16,653 nt of DNA from contig CAYZOV010000034.1 in NCBI GenBank assembly GCA_964480525.1, positions 1 through 16,653 of the forward strand, in the 5' to 3' direction. This DNA comes from JAAZZIT01 sp964480525. Lineage in GTDB: Bacteria; Bacillota; Clostridia; Oscillospirales; Ruminococcaceae. A program made the position numbers and the translations under genes. This document shows positions 6,641 to 15,198 of the stretch, in pieces. The notes under the pieces were generated by a model that was not told the origin of the DNA, made no database searches, and worked only from the letters and a program-made list of their open reading frames with translations. Positions within the stretch are counted from its first letter, which is position 1; each line of letters opens with the position of its first letter.

Positions 6641-8651
6641 TTTTAAAAAATCGCTGTCTGTTTTAACCGCACTTTGTCTGACGTTTGCTCTTGCAGGGTG
6701 TGAGGACAGCGAAAAAAATAACAACGGCAATACGGAAAACACACAGCAAACAAACGGTGAGCCTATATCGTCGGAAAACGCAAATCTTCAAACGGACGAT
6801 ATGTTTTCCGACCGTGATTTAAGCGGTGAATACGACGAAGCAAAGGCTGTTTCGGTTAAACTTAAAGGCGACAGCGTAGAAACAAGCGCAAATGGCGTTT
6901 CATTTAGCGACGGCGTTTTAACCGTTAAAAACGAGGGAATTTATCTTTTGAGCGGTGATTTAAACGGTCAAATTGTTATTGACAACTCGGACGACAAAAA
7001 AATCCAGCTTGTACTTGACGGCGTAAATATCACCACCGACAAGGCGTGCGGAATTTACGTTAAAAATGCCGACAAAGTGTTTGTTACGGCAAAAAAAGAC
7101 ACGCAAAACACCATCACCACGTCGGGTGAAAGCTATGCAGACGGTGACACAAACGTGGACGGTGGAATTTTTTCAGACTGCGACTTGACCCTTAACGGAC
7201 AAGGGAGTTTGACAATTAAATCAACCGCCTGTCACGGAATTGTGACAAAGGACGATTTGAAAATATGCGGTGCGGTGCTTGACGTAACCGCCACAGGACA
7301 CGGCTTAAAGGCAAACGACAGCATTAGAGTTTCAAGTGGCGAAATTACGGTTAATTCGGGCAAAGACGGACTTCACGCAGAAAATTCGGACGATTCCGCA
7401 AAGGGATTTGTTTATATTGAAAACGGCAAATTAAACCTAAACACAAAGGGTGACGGAATCGACAGTTCAATGACGGTGCAAATTGAAAACGGCGATTTTG
7501 ACATCACCACCACCGCCACAGACGACGCAAGCACAAAAGGAATCAAGGCGAACGCAAACCTTGTTATTAACGACGGAAATTTCGACTTAAACACCGCCGA
7601 CGACGGACTTCATTGTGCAAACGAATGTTATATTAACAACGGCACATTTAATATTTCCACAGGCGACGACGGAATACACTCGGACGAAAACGTGATAATA
7701 AACGACGGCACGATTACAATTTCAAAATCATACGAGGGTATTGAGGGCAAAACCGTCACTATCACAGGCGGAAAAATCGACCTTGTTGCAAGCGACGACG
7801 GAATTAACGCAAGCGACGGCACATCACAGGGCGGTTTTGGATTTGGCAGACGAAACGCACAACAGGGCGAAACCTCTCAAACCTCGGACATATACATTAA
7901 AATTTCGGGTGGCGACATTACTGTAAATGCAGGTGGCGACGGCATAGATTCAAACGGTTCGGTGTATGTTTCGGGTGGAAAAACCGTGATTTACGGGCCT
8001 ACCACGGGGGCAGACGGAGCGCTTGATTACGAAACCTCGGCTGAAATTACGGGTGGAATTTTCGTTGCCCTCGGCTCGGTGGGTATGGCTGAAAACTTTA
8101 CAGACGGAACGCAAGGTTCAATTATGGTAACTGTAAACAACGGCAGCGACAATATGATTTTGTCCGATGAAAACGGTGAAATTTTAAACATTGAGGGCAA
8201 AAAGAATTACAGCTCTGTTGTGGTGAGCTGTCCTGAAATCGTCTTAAACGGCAAATACACTATTTCGGCAAACGGCTCGGAAACAGAAGTGGAAATGACT
8301 TCGCTTATTTACGGCAACGGAAACGGTTTCGGTGGCGGTGGCTTCGGGAACTTCCCAAACCGTGGCGACAAGCCGAATCAGGGTGGGCAAATGCAAAAAC
8401 CCGACAACATGGAACTGCCTGACGATATGGAAATCCCCGACGACTTCGACCCTGGCGAAATGACACCGCCTGACGGAATGGAAATACCGGACGACTTCGA
8501 CCCTAGCGAAATGACGCCACCCGACGGAATGGAAATACCGGACGACTTCGACCCTAGCGAAATGACCCCACCCGACGGAATGGAAAAACCAGACGGCATA
8601 CCGCAAAAACCACAGCAGAATCAAACGGACGATTCTTCTGCAAAGGCATGA
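6630..8651 (+). CDS. Cthe_2159-type (DUF4353) carbohydrate-binding beta-helix lipoprotein
   Basis: 673 residues. The N-terminus is a lipoprotein signal (MSFNFKKSLSVLTALCLTF, lipobox LAGC), with C24 the lipidated residue. Residues about 60-560 are a right-handed beta-helix-like region of repeated strand-turn units rich in Asp, Asn and Gly, with a recurring x-G-[IL] step at about 22-residue spacing. This matches the Clostridium thermocellum Cthe_2159 family, whose founder is a pectate-lyase-like fold that binds cellulose and pectic polymers and metal ions. No lyase activity is inferred. The tail (about 565-673) is Gly/Pro/Asp/Met-rich and contains three 17-residue repeats (MEIPDDFDPSEMTPPDG), probably disordered and acidic. 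It is the last gene of the VTC-DUF4956 operon, initiated at TTG behind GGAGG, and ends at the shared terminator 8661-8688. Outer-face display of the protein is confident; the ligand is not known. Confidence 0.88.
   Translation: MSFNFKKSLSVLTALCLTFALAGCEDSEKNNNGNTENTQQTNGEPISSENANLQTDDMFSDRDLSGEYDEAKAVSVKLKGDSVETSANGVSFSDGVLTVKNEGIYLLSGDLNGQIVIDNSDDKKIQLVLDGVNITTDKACGIYVKNADKVFVTAKKDTQNTITTSGESYADGDTNVDGGIFSDCDLTLNGQGSLTIKSTACHGIVTKDDLKICGAVLDVTATGHGLKANDSIRVSSGEITVNSGKDGLHAENSDDSAKGFVYIENGKLNLNTKGDGIDSSMTVQIENGDFDITTTATDDASTKGIKANANLVINDGNFDLNTADDGLHCANECYINNGTFNISTGDDGIHSDENVIINDGTITISKSYEGIEGKTVTITGGKIDLVASDDGINASDGTSQGGFGFGRRNAQQGETSQTSDIYIKISGGDITVNAGGDGIDSNGSVYVSGGKTVIYGPTTGADGALDYETSAEITGGIFVALGSVGMAENFTDGTQGSIMVTVNNGSDNMILSDENGEILNIEGKKNYSSVVVSCPEIVLNGKYTISANGSETEVEMTSLIYGNGNGFGGGGFGNFPNRGDKPNQGGQMQKPDNMELPDDMEIPDDFDPGEMTPPDGMEIPDDFDPSEMTPPDGMEIPDDFDPSEMTPPDGMEKPDGIPQKPQQNQTDDSSAKA
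8427..8579 (+). repeat. Three in-frame 51-bp tandem repeats in the lipoprotein tail
   Basis: Units at 8427-8477, 8478-8528 and 8529-8579 each encode 17 residues. Units 2 and 3 differ at one base (a silent G/C change in a Thr codon); unit 1 differs at several positions and has Gly in place of one Ser. This points to a recent duplication of the last unit. Confidence 0.93.
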
Positions 8652-8660
8652 ATAAACACA

Positions 8661-8688
8661 AAAAGCTCCCTTAAAAAAGGGAGCTTTT
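8661..8688. terminator. Bidirectional intrinsic terminator between convergent genes
   Basis: AAAAGCTCCC (8661-8670) and GGGAGCTTTT (8679-8688) pair perfectly over 10 bp around an 8-base loop. U-rich tails are present on both strands (CTTTTAT on plus, CTTTTTGTG on minus). It ends both the VTC operon and the MFS gene, whose stop is at 8692. Confidence 0.87.
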
Positions 8689-8691
8689 ATG

Positions 8692-9867
8692 TTAGTCGCA
8701 GTTTTTCTCTTTTACAAGAATTTTAAGCATATAAAGGCTTAGCACAAAGCCTATCATTGTCACAGGCAAAATTTTAATGCTTGTTCCAAAGCCGAAACGT
8801 TCCACGGCTTTTCCGAAAAAGGCATTGAAAATTATGTCAAACAAATTTGAAATTCCGATTATAAACCCTGTGGCTGTTCCACTAAGGCTTGACGGATAAT
8901 AGTTTCCAATCATAAGCACCATTGTAGGATAAATTATTGAAAACGCAAATCCCGACACGCACACCAAAATTATTCCGCTTTTGCCCGTCAAAAGCCCCAC
9001 AACATACAAAAGTCCTGCTACGGACGAAAAGCCCAGCATACTTTTCATTACGCCTATCTTTTGAACAATCGGTGCAAAAACAAGTCGTCCCACGGTTATG
9101 CCGATGAAAAACACCGACAAATATGTAGAGGCTTTTGAAACCGAAAAGCCCAAGTGCTTACTTCCGTAGTCCGTCAGCCAGTTCATAAGTCCGTGTTCGG
9201 AAACGTTATAAAGTCCGAACATCAATATTAAAAACACGCAGGCAGGGTTTTTCAAAACTGTTTTATAGCTTGCTTTTTCTGTGACGGCTTCCACCTTGTC
9301 GTTTGGAATTTTCACAAAAGCCACAACAAGCAACAAGCAAATTATTCCTAAGCTTAGCAAAATTAAGTTTGCCCAGTGGAAATTTTCAAAACGTGACGCA
9401 AATTTTCCACCCACATTTTGTGCCGTGGAAATACCAATCCCCTGTGTAAAATTGAAAATATTCACATAAAACGCAGGCGACATAAACACAATTGGCGTAA
9501 TGAGATTTACGGTTGTGGATAACATTGTGGACGCACCCATACTCACTATCATACAGCACAGCAAAACAGTATAGTTATTCACCACGGTGTACACGCCCAA
9601 CGCCAAAAGCCACAAAATCATATTTATGCACAAAAATTTCTTTTTGCTCATTCGGTCGGCAAAATATCCCCCCACAAAAAGAAAAATCAAATTTCCCACA
9701 TAGCTTATGCTTATGATAAGGGACTGTTGAAATTTGGTCAAAACAAAATGACTTTGAAAGCTGGGCAAAAACACGCCTCTTAATGCGTCGCTTGCTCCCG
9801 TGATTATCATAAGACACGCACACACAATCATAATCAATCGCTGTCTTTTTTTGGTTAAACCGCTCAT
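8692..9867 (-). CDS. Major facilitator superfamily transporter, probably sugar-type
   Basis: A 391-residue integral membrane protein with about 12 hydrophobic segments and an intact MFS motif A (GGYFADRMSKKK, residues 66-77) in the TM2-TM3 loop. The C-terminal half contains SSLSGTATGFIIG, typical of proton-coupled sugar and organic-acid carriers. The substrate cannot be read from the sequence. Divergent placement beside xylB makes a pentose, polyol or other sugar plausible, with weak support. The ATG at 9867 is chosen: AAGGAGA lies 6 bases upstream, whereas the in-frame ATG at 9912 lies upstream of the transcription start predicted by the promoter at 9903-9931. The shorter start also gives the usual basic N-terminus MSGLTKKRQR. 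Monocistronic. Confidence 0.88.
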   Translation of the reverse strand: MSGLTKKRQRLIMIVCACLMIITGASDALRGVFLPSFQSHFVLTKFQQSLIISISYVGNLIFLFVGGYFADRMSKKKFLCINMILWLLALGVYTVVNNYTVLLCCMIVSMGASTMLSTTVNLITPIVFMSPAFYVNIFNFTQGIGISTAQNVGGKFASRFENFHWANLILLSLGIICLLLVVAFVKIPNDKVEAVTEKASYKTVLKNPACVFLILMFGLYNVSEHGLMNWLTDYGSKHLGFSVSKASTYLSVFFIGITVGRLVFAPIVQKIGVMKSMLGFSSVAGLLYVVGLLTGKSGIILVCVSGFAFSIIYPTMVLMIGNYYPSSLSGTATGFIIGISNLFDIIFNAFFGKAVERFGFGTSIKILPVTMIGFVLSLYMLKILVKEKNCD

Positions 9868-9902
9868 ATATATTCTCCTTTTAAAAATCTTCGGTCTTGT
9901 TA

Positions 9903-9931
9903 AGTTTAACACCGATATTTTAAATTGTCAA
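9903..9931 (-). promoter_or_regulatory. Sigma-A promoter of the MFS gene
   Basis: Minus-strand TTGACA (9931-9926), a 17-base spacer and TAAACT (9908-9903). Predicted start is near 9896, about 29 bases before the ATG at 9867. Its -10 overlaps the longer reading frame's first codons, which rules against that longer start. Confidence 0.83.
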
Positions 9932-9957
9932 GAATTTCATAAATTTTAAATTTGCTA

Positions 9958-9986
9958 TTGCAATTTTTTTCGTAATAATATATAAT
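9958..9986 (+). promoter_or_regulatory. Sigma-A promoter of xylB
   Basis: TTGCAA (9958-9963), a 17-base spacer and a perfect TATAAT (9981-9986), about 50 bases before the xylB ATG. The divergent MFS promoter is only 26 bases away, so one regulator bound between them could control both. No catabolite-repression (cre-like) site was recognised with confidence. Confidence 0.82.
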
Positions 9987-10035
9987 AAAGGTATCTGAAT
10001 ACGATTACAGAAAATTTTTAAAAGGAGTTATCACT

Positions 10036-11559
10036 ATGGCTTATATTATCGGAGTTGACTGTGGAACAAGCGGAACAAAAACCGTTTTGTTTGACGAAAT
10101 CGGTACAGTCATTGCTTCACAGACAATCGAATACCCTATGTACCAGCCGAAAAACGGCTATGCTGAACAAGACCCACAGGATTGGGCAGACGCTATGATT
10201 AACACCATTAAGGCTGTTATGGCAAAAAGCGGAGTAAACAAAAATGACGTAAAGGGCATTGGTATTTCGGGACAAATGCACGGACTTGTTATGCTTGACG
10301 GCGACGACAGGGTTTTAAGACGTTCAATCATCTGGTGCGACCAGCGTACAGCTAAGGAAGTAGCAGAAATGAACGCAAAACTCGGCGAAAAGAAGCTTAT
10401 CGAAATCACGGCAAACCCGGCACTGACAGGTTGGACGGCTTCAAAAATCCTTTGGGTAAAGAACAACGAGCCTGACATTTACGAAAAATGCAAGCACATT
10501 TTGTTGCCAAAGGACTATTTACGTCTTATCCTCACAGGCGAATACGCAACCGAAGTTTCGGACGCTTCGGGTATGCAGCTTCTTGACGTGGCTAACAGAT
10601 GTTGGAGCAAGGAAGTTTGCGACACTTTGGGCATTGATATGTCTATGCTCGGCAAAGTTTACGAATCATGCGAAGTAACAGGAAAACTTACAAAGAAAAT
10701 GGCTGACGAGCTTGGTCTTTGCGAAGGCACAATCGTCGTAGGCGGTGCAGGCGACAACGCTGCGGCTGCTGTCGGCACAGGTGTTGTTGAGGACGGAAAA
10801 GCATTTACAACAATCGGCACTTCGGGTGTTGTTTTTGCACACACATCTAGCATTTCAATCGACCCTAAGGGCAGAGTACATACCTGCTGTGCCGCTGTAC
10901 CTAATTCTTGGCACGTTATGGGTGTTACACAGGGTGCAGGACTTTCACTCAAGTGGTTTAGGGACAATTTCTGCAACGCTGAAAAGGAAACAGCAAAGCT
11001 TATGGGTGTTGATGAATATTATCTTATGGACAAACAGGCAGAAACCGTTCCTGTGGGTGCAGAGCGACTTCTTTATTTGCCATATCTTATGGGCGAAAGA
11101 ACACCTCACCTCGACCCTGACGCAAGAGGCGTATTCTTCGGTCTTTCGGCTATGCACACCAAAAAGCATATGCTAAGAGCCGTTATGGAGGGTGTTTCCT
11201 ACTCGTTGCGTGACTGCGTAGAAGTTTTCAAAGAAATGAACATAAGCGTATCGGATATGATGGCTTGCGGCGGCGGTGGTTCGTCACCACTTTGGCGTTC
11301 AATGCTTGCTGACCTTTACAACTGTCCTGTAAAAACAGTTGCGTCAAAGGAAGGACCTGCATTGGGTGTTGCACTTTTGGCGTCTGTCGGTGCGGGAATT
11401 TACTCGTCCGTACCTGAAGCTTGCAAGGCTGTTATCAAAACAGACAAGGTTCAAAATCCTAACCCTGCAAACATTTCAGATTACGAAAAGTATTACAAGC
11501 TTTACACACAAATTTATCCGGCAATCAAAGAACAGTACAAGGCTCTTGCAAAGCTTTAA
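10036..11559 (+). CDS. xylB: Xylulokinase
   Basis: A 507-residue FGGY-family sugar kinase that phosphorylates D-xylulose to xylulose 5-phosphate for the pentose phosphate pathway; full length for XylB. The N-terminal ATP/sugar motif is GVDCGTSGTKT (6-16). GISGQMHGLV (76-85) with the MHG triplet is typical of xylulokinases rather than glycerol or gluconate kinases. IIWCDQRT (98-105) belongs to the sugar pocket. The catalytic aspartate is D240 in GAGDNAAAAVG. The FGGY signature region is ACGGGGSSPLW (410-420). The ATG has AAAGGAG about 9 bases upstream and a strong promoter. No xylose isomerase (xylA) is next to it, so it may work with a distant xylA or with another ketopentose route. Monocistronic, ending at 11572-11606. 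Confidence 0.95.
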   Translation: MAYIIGVDCGTSGTKTVLFDEIGTVIASQTIEYPMYQPKNGYAEQDPQDWADAMINTIKAVMAKSGVNKNDVKGIGISGQMHGLVMLDGDDRVLRRSIIWCDQRTAKEVAEMNAKLGEKKLIEITANPALTGWTASKILWVKNNEPDIYEKCKHILLPKDYLRLILTGEYATEVSDASGMQLLDVANRCWSKEVCDTLGIDMSMLGKVYESCEVTGKLTKKMADELGLCEGTIVVGGAGDNAAAAVGTGVVEDGKAFTTIGTSGVVFAHTSSISIDPKGRVHTCCAAVPNSWHVMGVTQGAGLSLKWFRDNFCNAEKETAKLMGVDEYYLMDKQAETVPVGAERLLYLPYLMGERTPHLDPDARGVFFGLSAMHTKKHMLRAVMEGVSYSLRDCVEVFKEMNISVSDMMACGGGGSSPLWRSMLADLYNCPVKTVASKEGPALGVALLASVGAGIYSSVPEACKAVIKTDKVQNPNPANISDYEKYYKLYTQIYPAIKEQYKALAKL

Positions 11560-11571
11560 TTTAACAATAAC

Positions 11572-11606
11572 AAATCCCACAACTTTAATCGGTTGTGGGA
11601 TTTTTT
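11572..11606. terminator. Intrinsic terminator shared by xylB and the cyclophilin gene
   Basis: AAATCCCACAAC (11572-11583) and GTTGTGGGATTT (11592-11603) form a 12-bp stem around an 8-base loop, followed by T residues to 11606. The convergent stops are at 11559 and 11611, so it also lies directly behind the minus-strand operon. The minus-strand tail is less T-rich (TTTGTTATTG). Confidence 0.87.
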
Positions 11607-11610
11607 GTGC

Positions 11611-12213
11611 TTAATATTCCATTGTAAATTCTACTCTTGGTCGTCCGTCGGAATCGTTGTCAATCATTCTCGCTTGTTTAATTTTAATCGGAGATGTTGG
11701 TTTAGAAACGGCGTTGTCAGAACCCAAAGTTCTTTCAATCTCCAAAAATCCGTCCACAACGTCCATGCCCTCGGTTACAAGACCAAATGCGGCATAATTT
11801 CCGTCAAGGAACGAACAGTCGGTATAACAGATGAAAAACTGGCTTGACGCCGAATCCATGTCGTTGCTTCGTGCCATTGAAACAACTCCACGGGTATGCG
11901 CAAGGGTGTTTTCAACGCCGTTTGCCGTAAATTCGCCCTTTATGGTATTCTCGCTTCCCCCTGTGCCGTCGCCCTTCGGGTCACCACCCTGTGCCATAAA
12001 GTCATCAACAACTCTGTGGAACGTCAACCCGTCGTAGAATTTTTCCTCAACAAGTTTTTGAAAATTCTCGCAAGTTATGGGTGCGGTTTCGGGATAAAGA
12101 GTTATAACAAAGGTTTTTTCTTCGGTTTCCTTGTCGGAATTTCCGCAAGCCGTGAAAATTCCCAAAGTCATAACAGCACAAAGTACGGTTGCTAAAATTT
12201 TTCTAAGTTTCAT
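11611..12213 (-). CDS. Cyclophilin-type peptidyl-prolyl isomerase, lipoprotein
   Basis: 200 residues. A lipoprotein signal with lipobox FTAC gives C23 as the lipidated residue, so the enzyme works on the outer face of the membrane, speeding cis-trans isomerisation of Xaa-Pro bonds in exported proteins. The cyclophilin core spans about 34-195, with active-site segment FHRVVDDFMAQGGDP (65-79; catalytic R67, plus F72, M73 and Q75) and SQFFI (124-128). The position equal to Trp121 of human CypA is Phe (F135), as in several bacterial cyclophilins and usually linked to weak cyclosporin binding; the H126 equivalent is Tyr140. It is the last gene of the adaptor-permease operon, 22 bases after the permease stop. 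AAGGAG lies about 12 bases before the ATG, slightly far. Co-expression suggests it helps fold the large outside domains of the permease, or its cargo. Confidence 0.92.
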   Translation of the reverse strand: MKLRKILATVLCAVMTLGIFTACGNSDKETEEKTFVITLYPETAPITCENFQKLVEEKFYDGLTFHRVVDDFMAQGGDPKGDGTGGSENTIKGEFTANGVENTLAHTRGVVSMARSNDMDSASSQFFICYTDCSFLDGNYAAFGLVTEGMDVVDGFLEIERTLGSDNAVSKPTSPIKIKQARMIDNDSDGRPRVEFTMEY

Positions 12214-12235
12214 AAATATTTAAAGCTCCTTGCAA

Positions 12236-15163
12236 TTAGTCCTCACCAAGCTTCAACGCCTGTGAAATTTTAATCTTTTTAATTATTCTGCCCAAAACGA
12301 CAAATCCTACTACAAGCATTAACAAAACAATGCCGTAAATTTTCAGATAGTCGCTTCTAAGTGGTTTAACCACAAACGGCGGTATTCTTTCGGTTGCGTC
12401 GTAAAGGGATTGGAACAGCGGTACGAACAAATCGCTGGCAATTCCGCCGATAACGACAGCCGTAACAATCGCAACCCCCGATACCAAAAGCTGTTCGTAA
12501 ACAATCATTGCGATAATTTCGCCATAGGACATACCCATTGCACGCAAAATACCGAACTGCAAAGTACGGGATTTAATAGACAAAATCCAGTAAATCAAAA
12601 ATCCGATAATGCACATTATCATAATTGTTATAAATCCCAACGTCAGCGCACCGTTCATACCTTGGAGCATTGGGTCATTCTTTTCGGAAATAAGATTCTG
12701 GCTTGCGATAGTATAGCTTTCGCCCTCAATGTCCGATTCGGCAACAGAATTGTAAAATTCTTCAATGGACGCTCCGTCCTCTAAGTCAATCCACACGTCA
12801 TACGGTTCAACGGCGGTTTGAAGTCTGACATAATCAAAGTTCAAAACAGCAAAACTCTGGTATTCGCCGTCGGATTTTTTCGTATAAGGGTTAATTGACG
12901 GCCAATATTCCGCAAAAGCCACAACCGTTGCTTCAAAATAGTCGTTTGTTCCCCATTTAACCTGAACTTTGTCCCCAAGTTTTACGCCGTAATCACGGAA
13001 CGATTCGGACAAAACAACACCCGACTGATAGCTTGCTAATGCGTTAAGATAATTATTGATATGGGTTGGCAACAAATCATCTCTGAACCACGCAATTTCG
13101 GAAAATTCTCCCGGAATAACCCCCATAACGTTTACTTCGCTGATAACGTTTGTGGTTCGGTTTTGTTCTTTTTCTTCCCAACCCCATTGCGGACGGTCGG
13201 TTTCGTCGATTTTTTCTTCCTTAGCGATTGTGTCGCCCTTAATAACAGCGTCCTTTCGTGAAAATACTTTCGTAACGTCCTTTACCCCTGCAAGTTCTTC
13301 AAAACGTTCAATGGCAGGTTCGATATAGTAAAGTTCCGACGAATCTCGGTCGTCCTCCTCGGTTTCCTGCGAAGTATTTGACGACGGACCTTGCGCCTGT
13401 GCTTCGTCAATTGCGGAGCTATACCATTTTTCGCTCATTACCACGTCCGCACCTGCGGAATAATACACTCTGTCCTCGGCGTTTTGGTTTAAGGCTCTTG
13501 CGGTGTTTGCAAAGAAAATTCCCAAAGAAACGGTTAAAATTAAAAACGTCATAATGAATCTTTCTCTGCCCGTTGAAGAACGTCCGATATTGTTAAGAGA
13601 AACATACGCCGCAGGCGACCAAAAGCGTTTGCCGACCCTGTAAACAAGTCGCACAACAAGAGGATAAATTCGCATTACAAAAAGTCCCGCACCCAAAATA
13701 AACGCTGTGGACGCTACAAAAAGCATAGGATTTATGGAAGCTGTGGCGGTGGAAAGTCCCTCTTTCACCAGATTATCCTGTGTGTAGTTATAGTAATAAA
13801 GCCACGCCACGGAGCCTGCCAAAAGGATAATATCAAAGAAAGCCTTTTGCCAGAGTGGCTTTTTGTTTTTCTTAGCCTTTGACTGTTTGTGTGCAACGAT
13901 TGACACCTTTGTGGCAGGGATAATCGGAAGCATTGTTGTCACAAAGAATACAATCGCAGCCACAAAAGCGTACCCGAACGCCGAAATTGTCAGGCTTGCA
14001 GGGAGAGATTTTCTGTTGACAAATTCCAAAAATCCGTTTGACGCACCCAGAATTTTGCACAACAAAAGTCCCACAAACGGGCCGATAATCGTTGTGGCAA
14101 CCCCCAAAACCATACTTTCAAGGGCGTATATCGCCATAATCTGCCACGACGACGCTCCACGGCTTTTGAACACGGAAATTTCGTTTTTCTCCTGTTCTAC
14201 GTTAAGTTGCGACACCATAAACAAATAAAACACAATCATCAGCATAACGGGAATTTGCAACAGCCACAAAATCTTTTTAAGCTGTGCCGCTCTGCCCTCA
14301 TAGTCCTTGAAAATCGACTGTGCAGGGATTTTGAAAGAAAGGTCGGCTTTTTCGTAATCAAGTTTTTGCCGGGTTATTTCGTCGTTAATGCCCGACAAAT
14401 TGGTCATATCCATTTTCGGATAATTCATATAAACACGCTGTGAAATGCTTGACATAGAAAACGCCTTTGAGTTCATACCCTCGTCCATAAACGTATCATA
14501 GTCCATAAACACGGCGCTGACGTAGGTTTTGTCAATTCCCTCTGCCCAAAAAGCGTCGTTGTCGGATTTTTGCTCGTACATACCCACGATTTCAATTTTT
14601 GTGGTTTCCATTTTGCCGAAAATACTCTGAATTTCGTACACCGTTCCCACCGTTGCGCCCATGTTTTTCAAGGCTTTTTCCGTGGCGATTACTTCAAAAA
14701 CTCCGTCGTCACGTTTGCCCGATTTAAACATTCTGCCGTCCACAATTTTAACATGGTCGGCAATGTTTGTCATACCGCCCACCGAAAGGCGGTTTGTCGT
14801 ACCCACTGCGTCGATAGACTTAATATAAAGTCCTTTGTCGATTACAACTTTTTTTGAATAAAGCTGTGGGATTCCCAATTCGTCGTAATTGCCGTCTACA
14901 AGTTCAAAAAATTCTTCGGCTTCTTTAAGCTGTCCCGAAACGGTGGTTGCTTTTATATTTGATTTAACTACTTCGTAAAGTCCCGGATAGGTGTCGTTTT
15001 CCACCTGAAAACTTTCCATATCCTTAACCAACATTCGTTGCAAGGAGGCATTCATATAAATCGGAATTGTACTCATCATAGCAGACGCCATTACAAAACC
15101 AATTAAAAGACAAATAACCATCCATTTTGTATTTCGCATTTTACGAAACAATAAAGTAAACAT
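12236..15163 (-). CDS. Large FtsX/MacB-type ABC transporter permease
   Basis: 975 residues with about ten membrane segments (near 14-34, 298-318, 343-370, 395-416, 441-458, 479-498, 536-556, 839-862, 883-912, 942-962). It has two big extracytoplasmic domains, about 35-297 (MacB periplasmic-core-like) and 557-838. Two FtsX cores carry coupling-helix motifs that normally contact the ATPase: EKNEISVFKSRGASSWQI (325-342) and RTLQFGILRAMGMSYGEI (866-883). This is the tandem-FtsX layout of lipoprotein- or peptide-handling type VII ABC systems, which transmit force across the membrane rather than moving cargo through a pore. An acidic, Ser-rich stretch (about 588-610) sits in the second outside domain. 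It follows the adaptor gene by 35 bases; AAAGGA lies about 13 bases before the ATG. No ATPase gene accompanies it. The substrate is unknown. Confidence 0.9.
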   Translation of the reverse strand: MFTLLFRKMRNTKWMVICLLIGFVMASAMMSTIPIYMNASLQRMLVKDMESFQVENDTYPGLYEVVKSNIKATTVSGQLKEAEEFFELVDGNYDELGIPQLYSKKVVIDKGLYIKSIDAVGTTNRLSVGGMTNIADHVKIVDGRMFKSGKRDDGVFEVIATEKALKNMGATVGTVYEIQSIFGKMETTKIEIVGMYEQKSDNDAFWAEGIDKTYVSAVFMDYDTFMDEGMNSKAFSMSSISQRVYMNYPKMDMTNLSGINDEITRQKLDYEKADLSFKIPAQSIFKDYEGRAAQLKKILWLLQIPVMLMIVFYLFMVSQLNVEQEKNEISVFKSRGASSWQIMAIYALESMVLGVATTIIGPFVGLLLCKILGASNGFLEFVNRKSLPASLTISAFGYAFVAAIVFFVTTMLPIIPATKVSIVAHKQSKAKKNKKPLWQKAFFDIILLAGSVAWLYYYNYTQDNLVKEGLSTATASINPMLFVASTAFILGAGLFVMRIYPLVVRLVYRVGKRFWSPAAYVSLNNIGRSSTGRERFIMTFLILTVSLGIFFANTARALNQNAEDRVYYSAGADVVMSEKWYSSAIDEAQAQGPSSNTSQETEEDDRDSSELYYIEPAIERFEELAGVKDVTKVFSRKDAVIKGDTIAKEEKIDETDRPQWGWEEKEQNRTTNVISEVNVMGVIPGEFSEIAWFRDDLLPTHINNYLNALASYQSGVVLSESFRDYGVKLGDKVQVKWGTNDYFEATVVAFAEYWPSINPYTKKSDGEYQSFAVLNFDYVRLQTAVEPYDVWIDLEDGASIEEFYNSVAESDIEGESYTIASQNLISEKNDPMLQGMNGALTLGFITIMIMCIIGFLIYWILSIKSRTLQFGILRAMGMSYGEIIAMIVYEQLLVSGVAIVTAVVIGGIASDLFVPLFQSLYDATERIPPFVVKPLRSDYLKIYGIVLLMLVVGFVVLGRIIKKIKISQALKLGED

Positions 15164-15198
15164 TTATGTTTTTCGTCCTTTCGTTGAATTTAGCAAAG

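Noticed and set aside
8427..8579. Regularly spaced repeats that might suggest a CRISPR array
   Set aside because: The repeats are contiguous without spacers, exactly 51 bp, in frame, and encode a 17-residue protein repeat.
8244..8624. Antisense frames with repeated GVISLGSKSSG or HFARVEVV peptides
   Set aside because: Mirror images of the coding repeats and beta-helix region of the lipoprotein gene on the plus strand; they have no independent start signals.
10745..11176. Plus-strand +2/+3 frames inside xylB
   Set aside because: Full-length xylulokinase with all motifs occupies the main frame; these are out-of-frame shadows.
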